Shown piece after piece: positions 1 to 7,998 of a stretch of 61,376 nucleotides of DNA. The number at the start of each line of letters is the position of its first letter. The stretch's first letter is position 1. Position numbers and translations under genes: made by a program. The notes under the pieces are model-generated. The model was not told the origin of the DNA. It made no database searches and saw only the letters and a program-made list of their open reading frames with translations. This DNA is from Bacilli bacterium (GTDB lineage: Bacteria > Bacillota_I > Bacilli_A > RF39 > UBA660), in the NCBI GenBank assembly GCA_017441845.1, contig JAFRVB010000005.1, positions 86,150-147,525 on the forward strand. Reading direction: 5' to 3'.

Positions 1-581
1 CAAAAGATATGGATGCAGCTAATGAGATAAAACTAGGAAAAGAAACTGTAAGTGAAAAGGTAATTGCTTTAACTGCTAAAATAGGAGAAAAATTATCTTT
101 TAGAAGATTTGAAGTAGTAGAAAAATCAAAAGACGAAGTATTTGGATCTTACTTACATATGGGCGGAAAAATTGCTAGTTTAGTAGTTTTAAAAGGAGAT
201 AACGCTGAAGTAGCAAAAGATGTTGCTATGCAAGATGCTGCTATGTCTCCAGTTGGAGTAACTAGAGAAGATATTCCAGAAGATATGGTAAATAGAGAAA
301 AAGAAGTTATTAAAGAACAAATTAAAAATGATGAAAAGAATAAAGGTAAACCAGAAGAAATTATTGAAAAGATGAGCATTGGTAGACTTAATAAATTCTA
401 TAAAGAAGTTTGTTTATTAGAACAAGAATTTATTAAAGACTCTTCTTTAACAGTAGAAAAATATGTTAAAGATAATTCTTCAGAAGTAGTAAAAGCTATT
501 CGTTACGCTGTAGGTGAAGGAATAGAGAAAAAAGAAGAAGATTTTGCTAGTGAAGTTATGAGTCAAATCAATAATGCTTAA
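1..581 (+). CDS. tsf: Elongation factor Ts, C-terminal part (truncated by window start)
   Basis: EF-Ts is the cytoplasmic guanine-nucleotide exchange factor that recycles EF-Tu during translation. The reading frame is already open at base 3, so the N-terminal region with the EF-Tu-contacting motif lies before the window. About 192 residues remain of a protein that is usually near 290. The visible part has the typical core-domain string GEKLSFRRFEVV, SYLHMGGKIASLVVL, and the C-terminal ANNA-like helical region with a QEFIKDSS segment. The ATG at base 9 is internal, not the real start. A lipoprotein gene follows after 13 bases. Identification rests on these conserved strings and on frr being close by, as in many Firmicutes. 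Confidence 0.9.
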   Translation, partial: KDMDAANEIKLGKETVSEKVIALTAKIGEKLSFRRFEVVEKSKDEVFGSYLHMGGKIASLVVLKGDNAEVAKDVAMQDAAMSPVGVTREDIPEDMVNREKEVIKEQIKNDEKNKGKPEEIIEKMSIGRLNKFYKEVCLLEQEFIKDSSLTVEKYVKDNSSEVVKAIRYAVGEGIEKKEEDFASEVMSQINNA

Positions 582-594
582 TAAGAGGGTTAAT

Positions 595-1131
595 ATGAAA
601 AAATTATCTATATTATTATTAATAACAGTATTACTAACAGCTTGTTCAGTTACTAAAGTAGATAAAGTAGAAAAGAAAGATAAATTTGCTATAGAATATT
701 CTATTAGTACTGATCATAAATTTGTTTATGCTAAAATACATGATATTTTTGATATATTTGATGGTGGTACTGGTATAATTTATTTTGCTGATAGTGATCA
801 AGAAAAGTCTATTATTTATACTAAGAATATTAATAAGATATTTAATAATTTAAAAGTAGATAAAGTTTACTATTATAATCCTAGTAATATTAAAAATAAT
901 AATACTAAGTATTATAGAGAATTATTAAATTATGTTGATGGATATACTAGTGTAGATGAAGATGAGAATCCTTCCTTAGATATTCCTTCCCTTTATTTTG
1001 TAAAGAAGGGTAATATTGTTGGTTACTTATCTCCAGTTGATAAGAATGTAGATAATTTAATGAAAAAGAAAACTAAAAAGAAATTACAAAAAGATATAGA
1101 AAAATGTTTAGAAGAATATAAACGTGCTTAG
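595..1131 (+). CDS. Lipoprotein with a thioredoxin-like fold, no CxxC
   Basis: Predicted secreted lipoprotein of 178 residues. The N-terminus is a short lysine start, a hydrophobic stretch and the lipobox LLTAC, so Cys is probably lipidated and the protein held on the outer face of the membrane. The rest has a GIIYFADSDQ strand and, later, PSLYFVKKGNIVGYLSP, which resembles the cis-proline half of thioredoxin folds seen in bacteriocin-transport-accessory-like proteins. The redox CxxC is absent, so disulfide chemistry is unlikely. ATG at 595 is preferred over an in-frame ATG at 574 because GAGGG lies just upstream and the signal sequence then starts correctly. The stop codon is built into a terminator hairpin. 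Function unknown. Confidence 0.7.
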   Translation: MKKLSILLLITVLLTACSVTKVDKVEKKDKFAIEYSISTDHKFVYAKIHDIFDIFDGGTGIIYFADSDQEKSIIYTKNINKIFNNLKVDKVYYYNPSNIKNNNTKYYRELLNYVDGYTSVDEDENPSLDIPSLYFVKKGNIVGYLSPVDKNVDNLMKKKTKKKLQKDIEKCLEEYKRA

Positions 1132-1145
1132 CACGTTTTTTCTTT
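1121..1145 (+). terminator. Intrinsic terminator overlapping the lipoprotein stop
   Basis: Seven-base stem AACGTGC (1121-1127) and GCACGTT (1131-1137) with a 3-base loop, followed by a T-rich run. The TAG stop at 1129-1131 lies in the loop and start of the 3' arm. Confidence 0.8.
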
Positions 1146-1165
1146 TAATTATAAAAAAAATATAT

Positions 1166-1171
1166 TATAAT
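1166..1171 (+). promoter_or_regulatory. -10 box of frr promoter
   Basis: TATAAT 21 bases before the frr start codon, right after the preceding terminator. No clear -35. Confidence 0.6.
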
Positions 1172-1191
1172 TAGTGTGAGGAGTGATAATA

Positions 1192-1734
1192 ATGGATCAA
1201 ATTATAGATAAAGCAAAAACTGAAATGGATAAAGCTATTGAAGTCTTAGAACAACGTTTTACTACAGTTAGAGCAGGTAGAGCTAATCCTTCTAGTTTAG
1301 ATGGAGTGATGGTAGAGTATTATGGTAACCCAACACCTTTGAAGTCTCTAGCTACAATCTCAGTTCCAGAAGCAAGAGTATTAGTAGTTAAACCTTATGA
1401 TAAATCTTCTTTAAAAGATATTGAAAAAGGTATCATTGAAGCTAATTTAGGTTATAATCCTTCTAATGATGGTGAAACAGTAAGAATAGTTATTCCACAA
1501 TTAACAGAAGAAAGAAGAGTTGAATTAACTAAACAAGTTAAGAAGATGGCAGAAGATGAAAAAGTAATCATCAGAAATATTAGAAGAGATACTCTAGATG
1601 ATATTAAAGAAGAAGCAGAAAACGAAGATGAAGAAAAGAGATTAGAAAAAGCTCTTCAAGATGTAGTAAATGATTATAATAAAAAGATTGAAGAGAAGTT
1701 AAAAGAAAAAGAACAAGAATTACTTACTGTTTAG
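1192..1734 (+). CDS. frr: Ribosome recycling factor
   Basis: RRF splits post-termination ribosomes together with EF-G. The 180-residue product matches family length and shows RAGRANPSSLDGVMVEYYG, the SVPEARVLVVKPYDKSS segment, and the helical LTEERRVELTKQVKKMAEDEKVIIRNIRRD region. ATG at 1192 is chosen over GTG at 1183 because GAGGAGTG at 1178-1185 overlaps that GTG and is spaced correctly for the ATG. It has its own promoter after a terminator. The usual upstream partner pyrH is not next to it here; tsf and a lipoprotein gene precede it. Confidence 0.96.
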   Translation: MDQIIDKAKTEMDKAIEVLEQRFTTVRAGRANPSSLDGVMVEYYGNPTPLKSLATISVPEARVLVVKPYDKSSLKDIEKGIIEANLGYNPSNDGETVRIVIPQLTEERRVELTKQVKKMAEDEKVIIRNIRRDTLDDIKEEAENEDEEKRLEKALQDVVNDYNKKIEEKLKEKEQELLTV

Positions 1735-1763
1735 TAGTAATTCTTTTTAAGCAGGGTGGTTTG

Positions 1764-2390
1764 ATGGATAAAAAAAGATATATATTTGATTTAGATAGAA
1801 CACTTTTAACATGTGATTATGAAGTGGTTGAATCTGCGATATTTGAACCTATATTTAAAGAAAGAACACCATATCTTATGGAAAATATAGGTTATTTACT
1901 TAATGAGTATGAAATGACACATTCATATTATGAAGATGAAGAATTAAGTGATTTTCTAACTAGATATAGTGGTTTAAAGTTCACTCCAAAAATAATAAGA
2001 CTATGGAATAATACTATGTTAAATGAAGCTGATACTATTGAAGATGGAGTAATTGAGGTATTAGATCATTTAAAAAGTACTGGTAAGAGTTTAGTAGTTT
2101 TAACTAATTGGTATAGCTTACCTCAAGTAGATAGATTAAAGAAAGCTGAAATCTATGATTATTTTGATGATGTATTCACAGGAGAATATCAATTAAAACC
2201 TCATTCTGAAGCATATATAATTGCTAGAGGAGAATTTGAACCTAAAGATTGTTTAGTAATAGGAGATAATATTATTAAAGATTATGTAGGTCCAAGAATT
2301 AATGGTATAGATGCTATTCTTTATGATAAAAATGATAAACATGATAATAGTTATGTAAAAATAAAAAAGATAAAAGAATTAATACGTTAA
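1764..2390 (+). CDS. HAD-superfamily hydrolase
   Basis: A 208-residue cytoplasmic phosphatase-type HAD protein. Motif I is DLDRTLL near the N-terminus, with the nucleophile Asp in FDLDRT. Motif II is VVLTNW, the motif III lysine lies in LKPHSEAY, and motif IV is GDNIIKDYVG. A helical cap lies between motifs I and II. Substrate cannot be told from the sequence. TTG at 1761 and ATG at 1764 are adjacent; ATG is chosen, with AGGGTGG upstream. It follows frr by 29 bases with no terminator between, so it may be cotranscribed with frr. Confidence 0.8.
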   Translation: MDKKRYIFDLDRTLLTCDYEVVESAIFEPIFKERTPYLMENIGYLLNEYEMTHSYYEDEELSDFLTRYSGLKFTPKIIRLWNNTMLNEADTIEDGVIEVLDHLKSTGKSLVVLTNWYSLPQVDRLKKAEIYDYFDDVFTGEYQLKPHSEAYIIARGEFEPKDCLVIGDNIIKDYVGPRINGIDAILYDKNDKHDNSYVKIKKIKELIR

Positions 2391-2417
2391 AAGAAAGTAC
2401 TAATCTTTCTTTTTTTA
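2391..2417 (+). terminator. Intrinsic terminator after HAD gene
   Basis: AAGAAAG / CTTTCTT hairpin (2391-2397 with 2405-2411) with a TACTAAT loop and a following T run. Confidence 0.75.
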
Positions 2418-2428
2418 TTTAATTATTT

Positions 2429-2434
2429 TATAAT
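2429..2434 (+). promoter_or_regulatory. -10 box of YgjP-like gene
   Basis: TATAAT 16 bases before the ATG at 2451, immediately after a terminator. Confidence 0.55.
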
Positions 2435-2450
2435 ATAAGTGGTGATTGAC

Positions 2451-3089
2451 ATGCAGTTTCAAATAGATAAAGAAACATATGATGTAGTAATACTAAAGAA
2501 AAGTAAAACTAATAGATTATATGTTAGAGTAAAAGATGATTTAAAAATATATGTAACTACTTCTAGATGGACTCCTAATTTTTATATCAAAGATTTTTTA
2601 GAAAAGAATTATGATAGAATCGTTAAAATGATTAATAATCAAAAGAAGATTAATGAGAATAATGATGGTTTTTATTACTTGGGTAAAAAATATGAAACAT
2701 GTTATGTCGATGAGGGTACTGTTAAGTTAGATGATGATAAAGTTTATATAAAGAATGGTTATAATATAGATTTATGGTATAAAAAAGAGGCTTCTAAAAT
2801 ATTTCAAGAAGCATTAGATAAAAACTATAATAAATTCACAAGAAAGATTCCTAAACCAAGTTTAAGAATTAGAAGAATGACTACTAGATGGGGAGTATGT
2901 AATACTAAGACACATGTAATAACTTTAAATTTAAAATTAATTGAAAGAGATCCAAAATACTTAGATTATGTTATTATGCATGAATTATCACATTTAATAC
3001 ATGGAGCTCATGATAGTAGATTTTGGTCTTTAGTAGAAGAGAATTATCCTGGATGTAAAAAAGTCGCAAAGGAGATGAAATTATTTTGA
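2451..3089 (+). CDS. YgjP/WLM-type metallopeptidase-like protein (DUF45)
   Basis: A 212-residue protein of the YgjP-like group of zincins. The C-terminal half holds RMTTRWGVCNTK followed by VIMHELSHLIHGAHDSRFW, that is HExxH plus a third zinc ligand His after it. This is the family hallmark. No signal peptide or membrane segment, so it should be cytoplasmic. ATG at 2451 has GTGGTGATT upstream; an upstream in-frame start at 2439 would sit inside the promoter leader. The TGA stop overlaps the TTG start of the next gene, so the two are probably translated together. In vivo substrate is not known for the family. Confidence 0.85.
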   Translation: MQFQIDKETYDVVILKKSKTNRLYVRVKDDLKIYVTTSRWTPNFYIKDFLEKNYDRIVKMINNQKKINENNDGFYYLGKKYETCYVDEGTVKLDDDKVYIKNGYNIDLWYKKEASKIFQEALDKNYNKFTRKIPKPSLRIRRMTTRWGVCNTKTHVITLNLKLIERDPKYLDYVIMHELSHLIHGAHDSRFWSLVEENYPGCKKVAKEMKLF

Positions 3090-3820
3090 TAAATAGTATT
3101 AATAATGAAAAAGTAAAAGAAATATCTAAATTAAAAGATAAAAAATATCGTGATAAAAGTAATCTCTTTTTAGTTGAAACATATCATCTAGTAGAAGAAG
3201 CTTTTAATAATAATTTATTAGAAGAAGTATTCATTTTAGAAGATTATAAATTTAATTTAGATATTAAAACTAATATAATTAATGAATCTGTCATGAAGAA
3301 ATTATCTTCTACTGATACTATTCCAGGAATAGTAGGAGTAGTTAGAAAAAAAGAAGAAAAAGACATTATTGGTAATAAAATACTTCTTTTAGATAGAATT
3401 CAAGATCCAGGTAACTTAGGTACTATTATAAGAAGTGCTGTTGCTTTTAATGTAGATACAATCATTTTATCTGATGATACAGTTGATTTATATAATTCTA
3501 AGGTACTTAGAAGTGCTCAAGGTATGATATTTCATACTAACATTTTAAGAGGTAACTTGAAAGACTATATTAAAGAATTAAAAGAAAAAGACTTTGTTAT
3601 TTATGGTACTGATGTTAATGATGGAATAAGTTTAAAAGATATTGGTAAAATAGAAAAGTTTGCTTTAATAGTAGGTAATGAGGGTAATGGTATTACTCCA
3701 GAGATTAGAGAGTTATGTGATAAATTTATCTATATTGATATGGTTAAATCTGTAGATAGTTTAAACGTTGGTGTTGCTTGTAGTATAATATTATATGAAA
3801 TGAGTGATATTAGTGAATAA
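3086..3820 (+). CDS. TrmH/SpoU-family RNA 2'-O-methyltransferase
   Basis: SPOUT methylase of 244 residues that would methylate ribose in rRNA or tRNA with SAM. The N-terminal region (about 1-90) matches the substrate-binding extension. Motif 1 is QDPGNLGTIIRSA, motif 2 IVGNEGNGI, and motif 3 SVDSLNVGVACSIILYE. These form the knotted SAM site. The start is TTG at 3086, overlapping the previous stop by 4 bases, with AAGGAG at 3069-3074 upstream; no ATG fits. It overlaps rimM at its 3' end. Exact target nucleotide cannot be assigned. Confidence 0.9.
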   Translation: MINSINNEKVKEISKLKDKKYRDKSNLFLVETYHLVEEAFNNNLLEEVFILEDYKFNLDIKTNIINESVMKKLSSTDTIPGIVGVVRKKEEKDIIGNKILLLDRIQDPGNLGTIIRSAVAFNVDTIILSDDTVDLYNSKVLRSAQGMIFHTNILRGNLKDYIKELKEKDFVIYGTDVNDGISLKDIGKIEKFALIVGNEGNGITPEIRELCDKFIYIDMVKSVDSLNVGVACSIILYEMSDISE

Positions 3821-4286
3821 AGTTTATATTGGTAAAATTGTTAATACTCATGGTGTTAAAGGAGAACTTAGAATTAGATCTGATTTTGAGTTTAAAGATA
3901 AAGTTTTTATTGTTAATAATAAATTAATTATTAATGATAAAGAATATAATATTAGAAGTTATCGTAAACATAAAACTTTTGATATGGTATGTTTAGATGA
4001 ATATAATAATATTAATGATGTTTTATTTTTAGTAGGTAGTAAAGTATATTTTGATAAAGATAAATTAGATTTAAGTAATGAAGAAGAAATAAATAAAGAA
4101 TTATTTAATTATAAAATTATTATTAATGGAGTAGAAGGTAAATTATTAGAGATAATAGATACAGGTAATAACAAAGTATTAAGAGTACTTAGTGATATTG
4201 AACATTTAGTTCCTTATAATGATACTTTTGTTAAGATTGATAGAAGTATAAAAGAAATAAATATTAATTTAATAGATGGGATGTAA
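3813..4286 (+). CDS. rimM: 16S rRNA processing protein RimM
   Basis: RimM assists maturation of the 30S head by binding S19. The N-terminus KVYIGKIVNTHGVKGELRI is the family signature, and the C-terminal PRC-barrel part includes GKLLEIIDTGNNKVLRV and LVPYNDTFVK. GTG at 3813 gives the expected spacing to the signature; GTG at 3804 is an alternative. The start overlaps the end of the upstream methylase by 8 bases and the Shine-Dalgarno is weak, suggesting translational coupling. trmD follows directly, the conserved rimM-trmD-rplS order. Confidence 0.9.
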   Translation: MNKVYIGKIVNTHGVKGELRIRSDFEFKDKVFIVNNKLIINDKEYNIRSYRKHKTFDMVCLDEYNNINDVLFLVGSKVYFDKDKLDLSNEEEINKELFNYKIIINGVEGKLLEIIDTGNNKVLRVLSDIEHLVPYNDTFVKIDRSIKEININLIDGM

Positions 4287-4290
4287 TAAT

Positions 4291-4959
4291 ATGAAAATAG
4301 ATATTTTGACATTATTTCCTGAAATGTTTGAGGGGGTATTTTCAGAGTCAATAATTAAAAGAGCTATTGATGAAAAAATAATTGAAATTAACTTAGTTAA
4401 TTTTAGAGATTATACTACTGATCCTCATAAGAAAGTAGATGATACTCCTTATGGTGGTGGAGCTGGTATGGTTTTAACTTGCCAACCTATTTTTGATTGT
4501 GTTAAAGCTCTAAAAACAGATGATTCTAAAGTTATATTATTAACTCCTAGTGGAATTCCATATAAACAGAAAAAAGCTTATGAGTTATCAAAAGAAAAAC
4601 ATTTAATTATAATATGTGGTCATTATGAAGGATTTGATGAAAGAATCAGAACTATTGTTGATGAAGAGATAAGTATAGGTGATTATGTACTAACAGGTGG
4701 AGAAATTCCTTCAATGATATTAGTTGATTCTATTACTAGATTAATTCCTGGAGTTATCACAGAAGAATCTCATATAGATGATAGTTTTAATAATAATCTA
4801 CTTGATTATCCTACTTATACTAAACCTAGAGTATATGAAGGTTTAGAAGTACCAGAAGTATTATTATCAGGAGATCATAAAAAAATAGAAGAATATCGAA
4901 AAGAAGAAAGTATTAAAAAGACGAAAGAGGTTAGACCAGATTTATTAGGAGATGATTAG
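4291..4959 (+). CDS. trmD: tRNA (guanine-N1-)-methyltransferase TrmD
   Basis: TrmD makes m1G37 in tRNAs and prevents frameshifting. The 222-residue product starts MKIDILTLFPEMF and has GGGAGMVL, ICGHYEGFDERI and SIGDYVLTGGE, the trefoil-knot SAM site, then the C-terminal helical domain with YTKPRVYEG. ATG at 4291 is used rather than 4276, because alignment to the family begins at MKID and GGGATG precedes it. The next gene starts on the base after its stop. Confidence 0.96.
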   Translation: MKIDILTLFPEMFEGVFSESIIKRAIDEKIIEINLVNFRDYTTDPHKKVDDTPYGGGAGMVLTCQPIFDCVKALKTDDSKVILLTPSGIPYKQKKAYELSKEKHLIIICGHYEGFDERIRTIVDEEISIGDYVLTGGEIPSMILVDSITRLIPGVITEESHIDDSFNNNLLDYPTYTKPRVYEGLEVPEVLLSGDHKKIEEYRKEESIKKTKEVRPDLLGDD

Positions 4960-5397
4960 ATGTATACTATTAGTACTAATAAATTAAAAACTAATATTAA
5001 TTATCTTAATGATGATGTTTATAAGTATAAGATACCTAATAAAAAAGGATTTAAAATCAATAATATTGATATAAAAGATATAACTATTTATAATAAGAAA
5101 ATGGCTAGACCATTTATCTTAAAAATAGTTAATCATAAATTTGATAAATTGATTTTAAAATTAACTGAAGATATGTCGAGTGATTCTGATGACGATGATG
5201 TATATAAAAAAGTTTTAGAAGAAATAGAGATATTTAGATTACTTATTAAAGAAAAATATCGTCCTTTTTTAAGAAAAGGTGAATTAGAGAAGATGGCTAA
5301 AAAATTAAAATTTTTAAAGACTGAAGCTATGAGAAGATTACTTAATCTACATGATGTTAATGTAGTTAGTAAGAATGTTGGTAGAGGTGCTAGATAA
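4960..5397 (+). CDS. Hypothetical 145-residue protein after trmD
   Basis: I do not recognise this family. The product is basic and cytoplasmic-looking. An N-terminal beta-rich half (ending near residue 75) is separated by an acidic SSDSDDDDVY linker from a helical half with KKVLEEIEIFRLLIKEKYRPFLRKGELEKMAKKL-type sequence. There is no signal peptide or transmembrane segment. The ATG directly follows the trmD stop, with GGAG at 4949-4952, so it is translated as part of the rimM-trmD transcript. That position suggests a link with RNA modification or ribosomes, but this is only context. Confidence 0.7.
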   Translation: MYTISTNKLKTNINYLNDDVYKYKIPNKKGFKINNIDIKDITIYNKKMARPFILKIVNHKFDKLILKLTEDMSSDSDDDDVYKKVLEEIEIFRLLIKEKYRPFLRKGELEKMAKKLKFLKTEAMRRLLNLHDVNVVSKNVGRGAR

Positions 5398-5400
5398 TAA

Positions 5401-5433
5401 AAAAGATAAAAATGAAAAATTTATCTTTTTTTG
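5401..5433 (+). terminator. Intrinsic terminator after the rimM-trmD unit
   Basis: Ten-base stem AAAAGATAAA (5401-5410) and TTTATCTTTT (5420-5429), followed by more T. Confidence 0.75.
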
Positions 5434-5445
5434 ATTCTACTTTTG

Positions 5446-5454
5446 TGGTATAAT
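5446..5454 (+). promoter_or_regulatory. Extended -10 promoter
   Basis: TGGTATAAT, 37 bases before the ATG at 5492, following a terminator. Confidence 0.6.
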
Positions 5455-5491
5455 TCTTTTAGAATAGGGAACATGGTTAGAGGTGAATCTA

Positions 5492-6901
5492 ATGGCTAAA
5501 AATAAGAACGGACAAACTGTTAAAAATAAGAAGTATTATAAGAATAAAAATACTTCAAATAACAGTAAAAAGAAAAAGAAAACTCAGAATAAAAAAGTAG
5601 ATACTAATGTTTCTATAATTGTAGATGATAAAAAAGAATCTCTAAATTATAATATAGTTGAAGAGTCTTTTGATAATGTTCCTGAAGAAAAAGAAGAAAT
5701 AAAAGCACCTGTAGTTGAAGATACTGAAATTGCTCAAAAAATACCAAATGATGAAGAAGAGTTTGATTATAGAACAAAAAAAGCCAAATTAGATAGAAAA
5801 ATTAAAACTAATTTCATAGAGGAAGAAGAACCTCAAGATAAATTTGTATTTACTGAAGAACCAGTAAAAGAAGAAAAACCTAAAAAGAAGAAAAAGACTA
5901 ATAAAAAGAAAAAGAAACCTCAAGATACTAAACCAGTACAAGAAGAAGAACCTATCGTTATAAATGTAAATGATTATAATTCAGTTAATGAATATGATTT
6001 AATTGATGATTCAGTAGAATTACCATTAAAAATAAATAAAGAAGTTTATGAACAAAATAAAGCTAAAGAAGATAAAGATTTAGTTGATAAAGCTTTTGAA
6101 GAAACTACTGAAGATACTGGTGATATTGATAAACCTGCTATATTTAAAAATATAAGTGTAGAAGATTCTTCATTTAGAGGATTTATAGTTAAGTTTATTG
6201 TATTATTAATAATCTTGATATTATCAATATTCTTTGTTATTAACTTCTCTGCTAAATATATGGCTTCTACTACTTCTAAAGATGTTGGATACTTTGAAAG
6301 TAGTGATGTAGATTATTCACTATGTAATAAGGGTAAATGTAGTAGTACTAATATTATTGATAGATATGTAAATACAGTTAATATTAATTTTGAATATGAT
6401 CTAAGTTTTGATGAAAAAATTAATTTTGAAGGTAAATATAATGTAGTTGCTAAATTTAATATTAATGATGATAAAACTGGAGATGTTTTATACACAGAAA
6501 CTAAAAATATTAAGAAAGATACATTTAAAGAAAAGAATATTCAAGATTTTGAAATTAAAGAAGATGCTATATTATTATTAGATGATTATAATAAGTTCTT
6601 AGAAAAATATAATAAAGAAAGAAAAACTAATTATACTGGAGAAGTAAGAGTAAATCTATATGTTGATGGAGTTAATGGTAAGAAGAGAGTTGCTTCACTT
6701 CTAGTACCATTACAAGAGAATCAGCAAGTAGAAAAAACTATCATTTCATATCAAGCAGGAGATGCTTCTATAGAAGATGATGGTACTCATTATGGAAAAG
6801 TATATGTATATTTAATAATAGTATCTTTAATACTAGTAGTTGCTTCTAGTATTGGAGTAGTATTACTATTAAGTGGAGCTGATGAAGAAGAGGATGATTA
6901 A
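5492..6901 (+). CDS. Two-transmembrane protein with K/E-rich cytoplasmic tail and extracellular beta domain
   Basis: A 469-residue protein. Residues 1-225 are low-complexity, first lysine/asparagine-rich and then acidic with several KKKKK clusters. A transmembrane helix follows at about 230-252 (FIVKFIVLLIILILSIFFV), then an external domain of about 180 residues with alternating strands (NFEYDLSFDEKINFEGKY, TGEVRVNLYVDG), and a second helix at about 437-460. The layout recalls DUF5305-type proteins found beside signal peptidases, and lepB is two genes downstream, but I cannot confirm the family. ATG at 5492 with AGAGGTG upstream is preferred over GTG 5483. Its stop overlaps a terminator. Confidence 0.7.
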   Translation: MAKNKNGQTVKNKKYYKNKNTSNNSKKKKKTQNKKVDTNVSIIVDDKKESLNYNIVEESFDNVPEEKEEIKAPVVEDTEIAQKIPNDEEEFDYRTKKAKLDRKIKTNFIEEEEPQDKFVFTEEPVKEEKPKKKKKTNKKKKKPQDTKPVQEEEPIVINVNDYNSVNEYDLIDDSVELPLKINKEVYEQNKAKEDKDLVDKAFEETTEDTGDIDKPAIFKNISVEDSSFRGFIVKFIVLLIILILSIFFVINFSAKYMASTTSKDVGYFESSDVDYSLCNKGKCSSTNIIDRYVNTVNINFEYDLSFDEKINFEGKYNVVAKFNINDDKTGDVLYTETKNIKKDTFKEKNIQDFEIKEDAILLLDDYNKFLEKYNKERKTNYTGEVRVNLYVDGVNGKKRVASLLVPLQENQQVEKTIISYQAGDASIEDDGTHYGKVYVYLIIVSLILVVASSIGVVLLLSGADEEEDD

Positions 6902-6914
6902 TCCTCTTTTTTTG
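6888..6914 (+). terminator. Intrinsic terminator overlapping stop codon
   Basis: AAGAGGAT (6888-6895) pairs with ATCCTCTT (6901-6908), loop GATTA, then a T run. The stop codon lies at the loop and 3' arm. Confidence 0.8.
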
Positions 6915-6922
6915 ATAAATGC

Positions 6923-6951
6923 TTGATATTATTTAGTTTTTGTTGTATAAT
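6923..6951 (+). promoter_or_regulatory. rplS promoter with -35 and -10
   Basis: TTGATA (6923-6928), 17-base spacer, TATAAT (6946-6951). One of the few promoters in the window with a good -35. Confidence 0.75.
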
Positions 6952-6957
6952 TTAACT

Positions 6958-7024
6958 TGTCAATTAAGCAGGTAATCCGCTTTTAATTTATTATTATGAT
7001 TACTATTAATGCATTTATAGATGG
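6958..7024 (+). ncRNA. Candidate ribosomal protein L19 leader
   Basis: The rplS transcript has a leader of about 80 bases, longer than the 20-30 bases usual here. It can fold: AATTAAGC around 6963-6970 pairs with GCTTTTAATT around 6979-6988, enclosing a short GG/CC hairpin with a TAAT loop. L19 leaders that bind their own protein are known in Firmicutes. Placement and stem fit, but I could not align it to the Rfam model, so this remains a candidate. Confidence 0.45.
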
Positions 7025-7038
7025 AAGGAGATTTGATT

Positions 7039-7383
7039 ATGAATATTATTGACAAGATTAATGAAAAACAATTAAATCCTGAAATTCCTGAATTTAGAGT
7101 TGGAGATACTGTTAAAGTAGACGTTAAGATCGTTGAAGGTAAAAGAAGTAGAATTCAAGCATATGAAGGAATTGTTGTGAAGAAACATGGAGGAAGTGTT
7201 AATGAAACATTCACTGTTAGAAAAATGTCTAGTGGTATTGGTGTAGAAAGAACTTTCCCAGTACATTCACCTAAGATCGATAAGATTACTGTAGTACGTA
7301 AAGGTAAAGTAAGAAGAGCTAAATTAAACTTCTTAAAAGATATGAAAGGTACTTATCGTATTAAGGAAAGAGGTCAAAAATAA
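7039..7383 (+). CDS. rplS: 50S ribosomal protein L19
   Basis: L19 sits at the interface of the two ribosomal subunits. The 114-residue product has FRVGDTVKVDVKIVEGKR, IQAYEGIVV, the ETFTVRKMSSGIGVERTFP core and the basic C-terminus KVRRAKLNFL. ATG 7039 is chosen over ATG 7021 because AAGGAG at 7025-7030 overlaps the latter's codons and is spaced for the former. It is the last gene of the conserved rimM-trmD-rplS order but here has its own promoter and leader, and two other genes intervene. Confidence 0.97.
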   Translation: MNIIDKINEKQLNPEIPEFRVGDTVKVDVKIVEGKRSRIQAYEGIVVKKHGGSVNETFTVRKMSSGIGVERTFPVHSPKIDKITVVRKGKVRRAKLNFLKDMKGTYRIKERGQK

Positions 7384-7406
7384 GGTTAACAAAACCTTAT
7401 TTTTTG
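7376..7406 (+). terminator. Intrinsic terminator after rplS
   Basis: AATAAGGTT (7379-7387) with AACCTTATT (7393-7401), loop AACAA, then T run. It spans the rplS stop. Confidence 0.85.
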
Positions 7407-7408
7407 TT

Positions 7409-7414
7409 TATAAT
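7409..7414 (+). promoter_or_regulatory. -10 box of lepB
   Basis: TATAAT directly after the rplS terminator and 16 bases before the lepB ATG. Confidence 0.55.
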
Positions 7415-7430
7415 AGAAGTGGTGATTTAT

Positions 7431-7958
7431 ATGAAAAAGAATAAAGAAAAGGAAATTAAGAAAAACTTTAAATATTATGTTAAAGAAATAGTTCCATATA
7501 TATTAATAATAATCTTAGTATTATTAGTTAAAAGATTTATAGTATCTCCCGTTAATGTAGTGGGTTCTTCTATGTATGATACTTTAAAAGATAAAGATAT
7601 TATGATTCTAAATGAAACTGCTTATTATTTTAATGATATTAAGAGATTTGATATTGTAGTAATTAAGGCTCCTGGAGAATTAATTATTAAAAGAGTAATA
7701 GGTTTACCTGGAGAAAAGATTAAGTATGAGAATGGTAAACTTTATATAAATGGTAAATATGTTAAAGAGAATTTTACTCATGATGGTACTGATGATTTTG
7801 CTGAAGTAAAAATAGGTAAGAATAAATACTTTGTAATGGGTGATAATAGAGATAATTCTATGGATAGTAGATATTTTGGTGCTTTTGATAAAAAATCTAT
7901 TAGAGGTAGAACTTCTTTAACTATTTATCCTTTTAGTAGATTTGGTACTAAAAAATAG
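7431..7958 (+). CDS. lepB: Signal peptidase I
   Basis: Membrane-anchored Ser/Lys peptidase that removes signal peptides from exported proteins. The 175-residue product has one N-terminal transmembrane helix (about 19-40) and an external catalytic domain. Box B is GSSMYDTL with Ser47 as nucleophile, box D LIIKRVIGLPGEK with Lys87 as general base, and box E MGDNRDNSMDSRYFG. Box B normally reads SMxPTL; here it is SMYDTL, a mild variation. ATG 7431 has GTGGTGATT upstream. The length matches short Gram-positive enzymes. Confidence 0.95.
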   Translation: MKKNKEKEIKKNFKYYVKEIVPYILIIILVLLVKRFIVSPVNVVGSSMYDTLKDKDIMILNETAYYFNDIKRFDIVVIKAPGELIIKRVIGLPGEKIKYENGKLYINGKYVKENFTHDGTDDFAEVKIGKNKYFVMGDNRDNSMDSRYFGAFDKKSIRGRTSLTIYPFSRFGTKK

Positions 7959-7966
7959 TGTTTTTA

Positions 7967-7975
7967 TGTTATAAT
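7967..7975 (+). promoter_or_regulatory. Extended -10 promoter of Fic gene
   Basis: TGTTATAAT, 23 bases before ATG 7999. Confidence 0.6.
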
Positions 7976-7998
7976 ATGAACTTAATGAAGGGATTATT

